From: Citricoccus muralis | GTDB lineage: Bacteria; Actinomycetota; Actinomycetes; Actinomycetales; Micrococcaceae | Assembly: GCF_029637705.1 (NCBI RefSeq) | Contig: NZ_CP121252.1 | Span: forward strand, 186,001 to 250,000 | DNA length: 64,000 bases | Reading direction: 5' to 3' | Shown: positions 34,647 through 42,508 of the stretch, piece by piece | Position numbering within the stretch: the first letter of the stretch is position 1 | Layout: the number at the start of each line of letters is the position of its first letter | Program-made: the position numbers and the translations under genes | Notes under the pieces: model-generated | Seen by the model: the letters and a program-made list of their open reading frames with translations, nothing else | What the model was told of the DNA's origin: nothing | Database searches by the model: none

Positions 34647-35821
34647 CGTTCTCCCCTGAGGATGACGTTCTCGTTTTCACCGTTCTCAAGGTCGATCTTG
34701 AACTGGGTCAAAATGGCTCTCATCTGATCGCCCTGCTCACGAGCTGCCTGGTTAGAGCGCCGTAGCCGCTCTCCCGCCAACTTTGAGTACTCTTCGAACG
34801 CATCGGAGCTGATGATCGAATTGAGAAGCTTCTGGGCCATCCCCAAAGGCCCCTTGGAAGTCGGGAGGCCGCGGAGCACCCTCCCCAGTACAGCACTGCC
34901 TAATTCGAGGCCAGGTCCCAATAGGCTGTCTAGAACCTTCCGGGGGACCTCTTGCGTACGCGCCCATCGGAGATGTCGTTCTAAGGGCAGAATTGCAGCC
35001 AGGGGAAGGATCTGGTTAAGCCCAATGCGTCGGTCTACGTTAATGCCGTTGGGGTGGAACTCAGCCGAAGAAAGGCGCAGGAAGTCTTCACCCACGGAGA
35101 GTGCCTCATCTCCAACGATGAATTCGCTCAATACTTCTTGCAGTCTCTCGATGTCACCAGCGGCACGCAAGATCATCAAGTCTCGAAAATCTTGAACCGT
35201 CATCTCGGGGATCAAGTCCGCCTTTGAGAGAGCGAACATCCAAATTCTCGGGAAACGCTCCAGTCGTTCCCCATCCTCCAGGATGCTCTTCTTAAGGGAG
35301 AGCAGGGTGTTCTCGATGTTTCCGAAGAGCGACTTCAAATAGCGGGACTCTTCTCTCGGATATTCGGCGAGTTGCTGGGCATCAACCAAGATCAATGCGA
35401 CGTTGGAGTTCAGTAGCGAACGGAAGGTATCGATGCGTCGTTGTTCTTCGGTCGGACTGCTGGGACTGTTTTCGAACCATTCCCCCGGATAGTCGTGCCA
35501 GACCAAACGAAGGCTGTTGAAGTCGCGGCGCTTGACAGCTTTTGTGTTCTCGGTGGCCTTGGGATCGACCTGGAACGTGAACGTCGCGGACTTGAACCGA
35601 TTGGCAACGGGCACGGCATCTTCTTGTTTCATGCCCAAGTAGATCTGCCGTAGTCGACGCCCTTGACCGGTGTCGGGAACATGAAGGCGATAGAGCGCCT
35701 CTGCTTCGCGTTCGCCGCGGTACATCTCTGCACCGTAAAAGGAAGAGAGAAGAACCGTCTTCCCGCTTCCAGACTCACCGAACACGGCGATGTGTTGTTC
35801 TCGGGAATGATCGGCCTTCAT
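34643..35821 (-). CDS. P-loop GTPase (TRAFAC-type, possibly double-GTPase family) in the exporter operon
   Basis: The 392-residue protein has clear GTPase signatures: G1 GESGSGKT at 15-22, G3 DYPG at 110-113 and an NKxD-like G4 SKAD at 199-202, preceded by the strand VALILVDAQQ. The C-terminal third is helical and ends in charged heptads (LRRSNQAAREQGDQMRAIL). It is not an ABC ATPase or sugar kinase. Its start lies 36 bases after the TagH-like stop, so it is co-transcribed with the exporter and coupled to the small gene after it. It might gate export, or be a defence-type GTPase pair. Both roles are inference. Confidence 0.7.
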   Translation of the reverse strand: MKADHSREQHIAVFGESGSGKTVLLSSFYGAEMYRGEREAEALYRLHVPDTGQGRRLRQIYLGMKQEDAVPVANRFKSATFTFQVDPKATENTKAVKRRDFNSLRLVWHDYPGEWFENSPSSPTEEQRRIDTFRSLLNSNVALILVDAQQLAEYPREESRYLKSLFGNIENTLLSLKKSILEDGERLERFPRIWMFALSKADLIPEMTVQDFRDLMILRAAGDIERLQEVLSEFIVGDEALSVGEDFLRLSSAEFHPNGINVDRRIGLNQILPLAAILPLERHLRWARTQEVPRKVLDSLLGPGLELGSAVLGRVLRGLPTSKGPLGMAQKLLNSIISSDAFEEYSKLAGERLRRSNQAAREQGDQMRAILTQFKIDLENGENENVILRGER

Positions 35822-35857
35822 GGGGACCCTCTCCAGGTTCTTGTCAGCGGACGGGGA

Positions 35858-36682
35858 TCATGGGGTGAGCTGCAGGTCGGGGTTCTGCTTAGCGTAGGTG
35901 TCCTTGACCGCAGTCAGGAAGGTGTTGGCGTACTCGAGCTCGCCGCGCCCGATGGCGGAGGCGAAGGTCATGTACTGTTCCATCTTCTGCTTGGTGTCGC
36001 CATCGGCCACAATCTGACCATCCTCTAGCCAAAGCACGCGCGTGCACATCTCCTCGATGGACCCGCGTGAGTGGTTGACCAGGAACACGGTGCCGGCTTT
36101 CTCGATCATCTTGTCCATGGCGTTCTTGGAGCGCTCCTGGAAGGTGGCGTCACCGGTAGCCAGCGCCTCGTCGACCATGAGGATCTTCGGCTGGGCTGCC
36201 ACGGAGATCGCGAACTTCAGACGTGCGCCCATACCGGAGGAGTAGGTGTTCATCGGCTGATTGATGGAGGGGCCAATCTGTGCCAGGTCGATCACCGACT
36301 CCCGCGTGGCTTCGGCCTCCTCAGGGGAGTAGCCCATGGCCAACAAACCCAGAATCACGTTCTCGGATCCAGACAGGTTGGGGATCAGCGCGGCACCCAC
36401 ACCCAGTAGCTGCGGCTTGGCGGAGGTGTACACCCGGCCGGTGTTGACTGATTCCAGTCCAGACAGGGCGCGTAGCAGCGTGGACTTGCCGGAGCCGTTG
36501 CGACCGATGACCCCGATGAACTCGCCCTCGCGGGCGGCGAAAGAAATGCCTTTGAGGACCGGTTTGATGATGCGGCGGGTGTTGAAGCGCAGCGGGTTCC
36601 GCGACTTCTGTACGGTGCGGACCTTGTAGCCGAGGTGGATGTTGTCGGCCAAGACAGTAATGCGGGGATCAGCGCTCGTCAC
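35858..36682 (-). CDS. tagH: polysaccharide/teichoic-acid ABC transporter ATP-binding protein
   Basis: The 274-residue ATPase has Walker A GRNGSGKST from residue 60, signature YSSGMGARLKF from 147, Walker B ILMVDEALATGD from 167 and switch histidine in VNHSRGSIEE. The Y-S-S-G-M form and early IKPVLKGISF are typical of the TagH/Wzt subfamily that exports lipid-linked wall polymers. There is no long C-terminal carbohydrate-binding extension. It overlaps the permease gene by 14 bases, so the two form one exporter. The symbol indicates subfamily, not proven substrate. Confidence 0.9.
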   Translation of the reverse strand: MTSADPRITVLADNIHLGYKVRTVQKSRNPLRFNTRRIIKPVLKGISFAAREGEFIGVIGRNGSGKSTLLRALSGLESVNTGRVYTSAKPQLLGVGAALIPNLSGSENVILGLLAMGYSPEEAEATRESVIDLAQIGPSINQPMNTYSSGMGARLKFAISVAAQPKILMVDEALATGDATFQERSKNAMDKMIEKAGTVFLVNHSRGSIEEMCTRVLWLEDGQIVADGDTKQKMEQYMTFASAIGRGELEYANTFLTAVKDTYAKQNPDLQLTP

Positions 36683-37640
36683 GGGCGTAGTCCTCCTCAG
36701 CCTGCCAGAAGTAGATGAATCCGAAGCTCAGCAGCCCCACGGCCCAAGCGGCCAGGCCCAGCCAGGTGGAGAGGTCCGGGATGGTGTTCTCCATCAGGAT
36801 GGAGCGGTAAGCATCCAGGATCATCCAGACCGGGTTGGCCTTCACGATGGCCAGGGCGGTGGGGTGATCGAGGAACCGCTCCACGGGGAAGATCACGCCT
36901 GAGGCGTACATCAGCACACGCACTACGAAACTCATGGCTTGAGCGACATCGGGGAACTTGAAACCGAAGCGGGCGAAAAAGAAGGCGATCCCGAGGTTGA
37001 TCAGGGTCTGCAATACGAGCACCACGGGCACGAATAGCCAGACGGTGCTGATCGTGACGTGTGGTGGAATGGCCAGGATCATCACCATCATCACCACGAT
37101 GATGAGTACCTGGGCCAACAGCTCGCGGATCACCAGCGAAATGGGGATCGCGGCTCTCGGATAGGAGAACGACTTGATCATCGCCTTGGAACTGACGATG
37201 CAGCGCACGCTCTGCGACAAGGTGCCAGAGGTGAACTGGAACATCAGGATGCCGATGATGATGAACGCCACGAAGTTGTCCATGCCGCGACTGACCCCGA
37301 GCACTACGCCGAAGATCAGCCAGTAGAAAGCCGCCAGCAAGATGGGGCTGAGCACCAGCCAGAGCGGCCCTAGACGGGTGTCATTCGTGCGGCTGAGCAC
37401 CTTGTTGCGGGACTCACGCATGATGAAGTGACGCCGCTGCCAGACCTCGGCCAAGTACTCACCCATCGGGGCGCGGCCACCCATGGGCTTCAGGTGCCTG
37501 GTCTCGCCATAGAGGTCGGTGACTCGACCGGCCAGGTGCGTGGTTTCCATCTCCCGCAGGAAACGCAGCTCATCCTGGTCGAGCGTACGCCGAGCACGGC
37601 GCACGGTGGCGCCGCTGCGGCCTCTGTATTGCGTAGTCAT
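36669..37640 (-). CDS. tagG: polysaccharide/teichoic-acid ABC transporter permease
   Basis: The ABC-2 type permease (323 residues) has an N-terminal cytoplasmic region ending in an amphipathic segment (EYLAEVWQRRHFIMRESRNKV), then six hydrophobic spans, the first being LGPLWLVLSPILLAAFYWLIFG. Conserved family features are RYPRAAIPIS-like SYPRAAIPISLVIREL and SGVIFPVERF. It is the first gene of the exporter-GTPase operon. The ATG at 37640 is used; a TTG two codons upstream is possible. It would flip a polyprenyl-linked glycopolymer made by the cluster glycosyltransferases to the outer face. Confidence 0.9.
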   Translation of the reverse strand: MTTQYRGRSGATVRRARRTLDQDELRFLREMETTHLAGRVTDLYGETRHLKPMGGRAPMGEYLAEVWQRRHFIMRESRNKVLSRTNDTRLGPLWLVLSPILLAAFYWLIFGVVLGVSRGMDNFVAFIIIGILMFQFTSGTLSQSVRCIVSSKAMIKSFSYPRAAIPISLVIRELLAQVLIIVVMMVMILAIPPHVTISTVWLFVPVVLVLQTLINLGIAFFFARFGFKFPDVAQAMSFVVRVLMYASGVIFPVERFLDHPTALAIVKANPVWMILDAYRSILMENTIPDLSTWLGLAAWAVGLLSFGFIYFWQAEEDYARDER

Positions 37641-37738
37641 CCACAACAGGGTATCGCGAACAGATAGCCGGATCGGATTCTCGTTGGGCGCATCTGAACT
37701 CCAGCCCGCACGGAGGTGTGCTCGCTACGCTGGAGGGC

Positions 37739-39160
37739 ATGACTGAAATGAGAGCCACCCCACGTGAGAAGATCGCCCCGATCGTCGCTTCCCTGCGCGA
37801 CACCGCACGGTCCCGAGCCACGCACAGCCGCCGGTTCCGGGTGGAGGGGCTGAAGGCGCTGCGCCGGATGTTGGATGAGCAGTCGCACCGGATCGCGCTG
37901 GCGCTGCGCGAGGATCTGGGCAAGTCCGAGACAGAAGCGTTGGCCACCGAAATCGGAGTGGTGAAGTCCGAGGTGGACCACACTCTGCTGCACCTGACGG
38001 ACTGGATGGAACCGACCCCGGTGAAGGTGCCGCTGGCGTTCCAGCCGGCCAGCGCTCAGGTGGCGCCGCGACCGCTCGGCACGGTGTTGATCATTGCGCC
38101 GTGGAATTACCCGTTCCAGCTAGCCATCAACCCGCTGGTGGGGGCTATTGCGGCAGGGAACACCGTGGTGGTCAAGCCCTCCGAGAAAGCGCCGGCCACC
38201 TCGAAGGTGATCGCCGAGCTGGTGGAAGAGTATGTGGATCCGCGTGCTGTGCGTGTGGTCGAGGGTGGCGCCGAAGCGGTCACCGAGCTGCTGGAGCAGC
38301 GCTTTGACCACATCTTCTACACCGGTGGCGAGCGGGTGGGCCGCATTGTCTATGAGGCGGCGGCGAAGCAGCTGACCCCGGTGACCCTGGAGCTGGGCGG
38401 AAAATCCCCGTGCGTGGTCTCGGACGGGCGGAACTGGCAGACGATCGCCCGGCGCATTGTCTTTGGCAAGTTCACCAACGCGGGGCAGACCTGTGTGGCC
38501 CCGGATTATGTGCTGGCCGTGGGGGCCCGGTCGGAGCGGGAGCTGGAGAAGCGGGTGCCGGAGGTGATCTCGGAGTTCTACGGGACGAACCCGGAGGCGT
38601 CGAAGGATTACGCGCGCCTGGTTGATGTGGCGCAGGCCGAGCGGCTGGAGGCTCTGCTACAAGGGGCGTTGAGCGGGCCGAACCCGGCGCGGCTAGTCTC
38701 GGGTGGCCGGGTGGATGCTGCGTCCCGCTACATGGAGCCCACTGTGCTGGCGGATGTGGATCCAGATTCGGAGCTGATGCAGGAGGAGATCTTCGGGCCG
38801 ATCCTACCGATCATCCGGGTGGATACCTTTGATGAGGCGATCGCGTTCATCACCGAGCGCCCGCACCCGCTGGCGGCCTACCTGTTCACCGACCGGCACC
38901 GGTACCATAAGGCATTCCAGGAGCAGGTGACAGCAGGCGGACTGGGCTTCGACGTTGCGCTGCTGCACGCCGGACTGCACACGCTTCCCTTTGGTGGGGT
39001 GGGGCCCTCCGGGATGGGCAGCTACCACGGGGAGGCCAGCTTCCGGACGTTCTCGCAGATGCGCCCGTCGCTGACGAAGTCCGACCAGGTGGACACCTTG
39101 CGCATGGCCTACCCTCCCTATACCTGGCCCAAACGCCAGGCGATCAAGCGGCTGATGTAG
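37739..39160 (+). CDS. NAD(P)+-dependent aldehyde dehydrogenase
   Basis: The 473-residue protein belongs to the ALDH superfamily, nearest to the class 3 group without an N-terminal extension. Seen motifs are APWNYPFQLAINPLVGAIAAGN, KPSEKAP, FYTGGERVGR, catalytic Glu in LELGGKSP and catalytic Cys in FTNAGQTCVAPDY, then EEIFGPILPI and PFGGVGPSGMGSYHG. It oxidises aldehydes to acids; the physiological substrate cannot be read from sequence. TGGAGGGC precedes the ATG; a second ATG at 37748 is also possible. It is divergent from the exporter operon. Confidence 0.92.
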   Translation: MTEMRATPREKIAPIVASLRDTARSRATHSRRFRVEGLKALRRMLDEQSHRIALALREDLGKSETEALATEIGVVKSEVDHTLLHLTDWMEPTPVKVPLAFQPASAQVAPRPLGTVLIIAPWNYPFQLAINPLVGAIAAGNTVVVKPSEKAPATSKVIAELVEEYVDPRAVRVVEGGAEAVTELLEQRFDHIFYTGGERVGRIVYEAAAKQLTPVTLELGGKSPCVVSDGRNWQTIARRIVFGKFTNAGQTCVAPDYVLAVGARSERELEKRVPEVISEFYGTNPEASKDYARLVDVAQAERLEALLQGALSGPNPARLVSGGRVDAASRYMEPTVLADVDPDSELMQEEIFGPILPIIRVDTFDEAIAFITERPHPLAAYLFTDRHRYHKAFQEQVTAGGLGFDVALLHAGLHTLPFGGVGPSGMGSYHGEASFRTFSQMRPSLTKSDQVDTLRMAYPPYTWPKRQAIKRLM

Positions 39161-39179
39161 CAGCGCACTTGATCGCCTG
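39137..39179. terminator. hairpin between convergent aldehyde dehydrogenase and DUF4097-like genes
   Basis: CAGGCGATCAAG at 39137-39148 pairs perfectly with CTTGATCGCCTG at 39168-39179. The 19-base loop holds an inner GCTG/CAGC pair around the stop codon. No T tract follows, so it may act as a bidirectional, T-less actinobacterial terminator. Confidence 0.5.
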
Positions 39180-39202
39180 AGGTTCGGTGGTGGGGGTGTT
39201 GG

Positions 39203-40039
39203 TTAGCGCCGTTCGACCGTGACGTCACCGACGTTGGTGCGAGCCACGATGGTGGGACCGCTTCCTTCACGGAGGTCGGAGTCGACATCGAGTTCGCCCA
39301 CCTCGTTGGTGACGCGCACGGACCAGGCTTCGCAGCAGGGGACGGTGACGTCCACATTGCCGACGTCCAGTCGGGCGATGACATCGGCGCGGTGATCCTC
39401 GGTGAGGCCGATCTGCAGCTGACCCACCTGGCCCTGGGCCACGAGCTCCTCACTGGCGGCGACGGCCGGCAGGTACATGCTGCCCACGTTGGTGCTCACC
39501 TGCAGCCGCTCGAACGAGCCGGAGGCTTCGATGTTGCCCACGGAGTTGCGCACCGAGAGGTCCAGCGATTCGGAGAGCTCGGTGGGGATGACCACCAGCA
39601 GGTCGAGGCTGTCGCCCAGGGCCCAGCCGATGTTGCCCTGGAAGTTCGGACGCTGCAGGGTGACCGAAGTCTCGGCGTTGTCGCCCGTGCCCTCCTCGGT
39701 GATCTCCCAGTGGCCCTGGGTGGTGTCGTCGGTGTCGGTGAGGGTGGTGGAACCGCGATCGACGAGGCCGAGCTCGATTTCATCGACCGCTTCGGAGACC
39801 TGGACGCGCACCTGGCCCACGCCGGAGTCCAGATCCAGTGCGGTGGGGGTGCCGATGCTTTGGCGCAGCGGGATCTCCTCGAAGTCGGCGCGATCAACGG
39901 CGGCGGCGATGCTGGAGGCGCTGAGGCCGCCGAGGCTGAGCAACACCGTGAGTGCGGCAATGACAGTGATGGTGATGCGCGTGGACCGCGCGTTGGTGGG
40001 GTCGGTGGGACGGGACGGGATCACGGTGGAGGTAGGCAT
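39203..40039 (-). CDS. membrane-anchored DUF4097-like beta-helical protein
   Basis: The 278-residue protein has one hydrophobic span (about 24-48) and an extracytoplasmic repetitive beta domain with recurring V-G-x-I or V-G-x-V turns (VRNSVGNIEASGSFERL, VSTNVGSMYLP, ARLDVGNVDVTVP, TNEVGELDV, TNVGDVTV), as in DUF4097 proteins. Its start shares one base with the response regulator stop, so it is the third gene of the histidine kinase operon. Such proteins often accompany envelope-stress two-component systems. A sensing-accessory role is inferred. A Cys-Cys pair occurs near the C-terminus. Confidence 0.75.
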   Translation of the reverse strand: MPTSTVIPSRPTDPTNARSTRITITVIAALTVLLSLGGLSASSIAAAVDRADFEEIPLRQSIGTPTALDLDSGVGQVRVQVSEAVDEIELGLVDRGSTTLTDTDDTTQGHWEITEEGTGDNAETSVTLQRPNFQGNIGWALGDSLDLLVVIPTELSESLDLSVRNSVGNIEASGSFERLQVSTNVGSMYLPAVAASEELVAQGQVGQLQIGLTEDHRADVIARLDVGNVDVTVPCCEAWSVRVTNEVGELDVDSDLREGSGPTIVARTNVGDVTVERR

Positions 40040-40719
40040 CAGTGGTTCTCCGATTCGAGATAGCGCAGCACGGCCATCACGCGACGGTTCTCGCCGTCGA
40101 CGGGTGGCAGGCCAAGTTTGATGAACAGGGAGGAGACGTGCTTCTCGACGCTCCCGGGTGAGATGAACAGAGTCTGGGCGATGGCTGCGTTCGAGCGGCC
40201 TTCGGCCATGAGCTGGAGGGTTTCCCTCTCGCGCGGGGTGAGCTCGTTGAGCACATTGCGCTGGCGGGAGCGGACCAGGATCTGCTGGACCACCTCCGGG
40301 TCGAGGGCGGTGCCGCCGGAGCCCACGGAGGCCACCACGCGGAGGAAGTCCTCGACGTCCGCCACGCGATCCTTGAGCACGTAGCCCAGGGACCCGTTGG
40401 ATGCAGCGATGAGCTCCGAGGCGTAGCGTTCCTCCACGTACTGGGAGAGCACCAGCAGCGCGACATCCGGGTTCTGCGCCCGGATTAGCGCGGCGGCGCG
40501 AATGCCCTCATCGGTGAAGGTGGGTGGCATGCGCACATCCACGATGGCCAGCTGCGGGGTGTGGCGGGTGACGGCATCGAGCAGGTCGTTGGCGTTGTCG
40601 ACCGCGGCGAGGACCTGGTGGCCGGCGTCGGTGAGCAGCCGTTCCAGCCCGGCCCGCAGCAGCACCGAGTCCTCGGCGACGACGATGGTCATGGGGGTCG
40701 TCTCGGGGGTGCTGGTCAT
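40039..40719 (-). CDS. LuxR/NarL-family response regulator
   Basis: The 226-residue protein has a receiver domain with acidic pocket AED near 15-17, phosphoacceptor Asp61 in LAIVDVRMPP and Lys in GYVLKDRV. A C-terminal LuxR helix-turn-helix follows: LTPRERETLQLMAEGRSNAAIAQTLFIS then VEKHVSSLFIKLGL. The start overlaps the kinase stop by 4 bases. It probably regulates its own operon and envelope genes; no operator could be identified from sequence alone. Confidence 0.93.
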   Translation of the reverse strand: MTSTPETTPMTIVVAEDSVLLRAGLERLLTDAGHQVLAAVDNANDLLDAVTRHTPQLAIVDVRMPPTFTDEGIRAAALIRAQNPDVALLVLSQYVEERYASELIAASNGSLGYVLKDRVADVEDFLRVVASVGSGGTALDPEVVQQILVRSRQRNVLNELTPRERETLQLMAEGRSNAAIAQTLFISPGSVEKHVSSLFIKLGLPPVDGENRRVMAVLRYLESENH

Positions 40720-41999
40720 GACTGCTCCTCGGAGGTCTGGGACGGCTGGTGCTGGGCCTGCGTGGTGAGCGGGACGTGGGCGGTGATCACGGTGGGGCCG
40801 CCCACAGGGCTGGCGATCTCGAAGGAGCCGCCGGTGGCGCGCACCCGGTCGCTCAGCCCGGCCAGGCCGGTGGAGACGCCATCGCGGCGCACCATGGCTC
40901 CGCCGCGGCCGTCGTCCTCGACGCGCAGGTAGAGCTGATCGTGCTCCACCGTGACGAGCACCGTGGCCCGGGAGGCGTGGGAGTGCTTGGTGATGTTGGT
41001 CAGCGTCTCGGCGATCACGAAGTACGCCACCGCTTCTTGTTCGCGCGGCAGCCGGCCCGGAACGGAGACGTTGAGGTCCACCGGGATGGGGGAGCGGGCG
41101 GCGAGCGAGGACAGGGCGGCGTCGAGACCGCGATCGGAGAGCACGGCCGGGTGGATGCCGCGAGCCAGCTGACGCAGGTCCGTGATCACTGCTTTTGCTT
41201 CCGTGTGAGCCTCATCGACGAGGTGCTTGGCGGAGTCGAGATCCTGATCCATCTTGGTCTTGGCTAGGCCCAGGGTCATGGCCAGGGAGACCAGTCGCGG
41301 CTGGATGCCGTCGTGCAGGTCGCGCTCGATGCGCATCCGTTCTTGCTCGGCAGCGTCGACCGCGCCCTGGCGGCGGGCCGTGAGCTCGTGGACCTCTTCG
41401 CGCAGCGCCTCATCACCATTGGGCAACATGACCCGGGCCAGGCCGCGCTCGGCGAAGATGCCCGCGGTGAGGGCGGCCAGGCCGGCGACGAACCAGAGTG
41501 CGCCGCCGAGGATCATCAGGAATGGTCCGGGCTGCCAGGCCAGCACCCGGGCGTCCGGGACGACGATGGACGCTTCGATGGAGGTCCACAGCGCCCAGAT
41601 GCCCGAGTAGAAGACGAGGCTGGGGAAGAACGCGATGAACATGTTCAGGTGGTGGTGCAGCACCGAGCGCCAGAACGGCCAGGAGATGACCGTCAGGCCC
41701 AGGGTGTGCAGCCAGCCCAGGAAACCGGGCTTGTCGGAGACGGTGCGGGCCGGCTCGATGGTGTCGATGCCGTGGACGGCCAGGGCGCGGCGGCGCTCGA
41801 GGCGTGCGATCCAGCGCATGACCATCACCCAGGGCACCAGCAGCAGCACGCCCATCAGCCCGGCGGGCAGGGAACCAATGCCGGTGAAGAAGATGGACAC
41901 GCTGACGATGAGCCAGGTGACGGACAGCAGTCCGGAGAGGAGGACGCTGGCCGCGCCCACGAGGAAATGGGGGCGAGGGGGTGTGGTGGTGGTGTTCAT
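40716..41999 (-). CDS. two-component sensor histidine kinase (HisKA_3 type)
   Basis: The 427-residue kinase has four or more hydrophobic segments in the first 180 residues (for example LLSGLLSVTWLIVSVSIFFTGI and FLMILGGALWFVAGLAALTAGIF), a linker, then the phosphoacceptor motif ERDLHDGIQPRL. The ATPase domain shows VIAETLTNITKHSHA, VEDDGRGG and GLAGLSDRVRATGGSFEI. There is no large extracellular sensor, so it belongs to the intramembrane-sensing group common in Gram-positive cell-envelope stress systems. It begins the operon with the response regulator and DUF4097-like gene. Confidence 0.93.
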   Translation of the reverse strand: MNTTTTPPRPHFLVGAASVLLSGLLSVTWLIVSVSIFFTGIGSLPAGLMGVLLLVPWVMVMRWIARLERRRALAVHGIDTIEPARTVSDKPGFLGWLHTLGLTVISWPFWRSVLHHHLNMFIAFFPSLVFYSGIWALWTSIEASIVVPDARVLAWQPGPFLMILGGALWFVAGLAALTAGIFAERGLARVMLPNGDEALREEVHELTARRQGAVDAAEQERMRIERDLHDGIQPRLVSLAMTLGLAKTKMDQDLDSAKHLVDEAHTEAKAVITDLRQLARGIHPAVLSDRGLDAALSSLAARSPIPVDLNVSVPGRLPREQEAVAYFVIAETLTNITKHSHASRATVLVTVEHDQLYLRVEDDGRGGAMVRRDGVSTGLAGLSDRVRATGGSFEIASPVGGPTVITAHVPLTTQAQHQPSQTSEEQS

Positions 42000-42177
42000 G
42001 GTTCCACCCTATTTTTGGGCCGAGGTACGGCGGAACGCGGTTCTCCGCCGAGATGACCGGGGGTTTTCCCTACCAGCCTACGGCCCGCTCATCAGTCCTG
42101 GGGTTCTGAACGTGACTGTGCTTACACTTGCGCCGGTCGGGCCACCCGGGTTCGGCGCTTTGACAGAGGAGATCGTG

Positions 42178-42438
42178 GTGAAGAACCTCAAACGCACGCT
42201 TGCTTCGGCGGCTGCCACCGTGGGACTGATCGCAGGATTGGGAGCCGTTGCCGCTCCGGCTGCGCAAGCTGCCCCTCCGACGATGAGCGACTGGCAATAC
42301 GGGACCAAAGCCAAATGTGAGCAGGTCGCCTCCGCCAAGCTCAATGAAGCCTTCCGCAGCGGCTGGCTCATCGAAAAGTACATTCCCTGCCACAAGCGCA
42401 ACGGCAGCTACTGGGGCGGAACGATCTACTACCAGTGA
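42178..42438 (+). CDS. small secreted protein with two cysteines
   Basis: A GTG at 42178, six bases after AGGAG, opens 86 codons (an adjacent GTG at 42175 is less well spaced). The product has a signal peptide VKNLKRTLASAAATVGLIAGLGAVAAPAAQA with an A-Q-A cleavage site. The mature peptide of about 57 residues begins APPTMSDWQYGTKAKCEQ and ends WGGTIYYQ. The two cysteines (KCEQ and IPCHKR) could form one disulfide. It lies divergent from the histidine kinase operon. No function is recognised; antimicrobial, inhibitor or signal roles are all possible. Confidence 0.7.
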   Translation: MKNLKRTLASAAATVGLIAGLGAVAAPAAQAAPPTMSDWQYGTKAKCEQVASAKLNEAFRSGWLIEKYIPCHKRNGSYWGGTIYYQ

Positions 42439-42457
42439 TCCGCGCCTGAACGCGGCC

Positions 42458-42491
42458 AGGCCCGGCACTTCGGATATGAGGTGCCGGGCCT
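42458..42491. terminator. hairpin terminator between the small secreted gene and the metallophosphoesterase gene
   Basis: AGGCCCGGCACTT at 42458-42470 and AGGTGCCGGGCCT at 42479-42491 form a 13-base stem with one mismatch and an 8-base loop, 20 bases after one stop and 18 before the convergent one. No T run follows, so it is probably a bidirectional stem-only terminator. Confidence 0.65.
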
Positions 42492-42508
42492 GTGTGCGCC
42501 GTCAGCGA

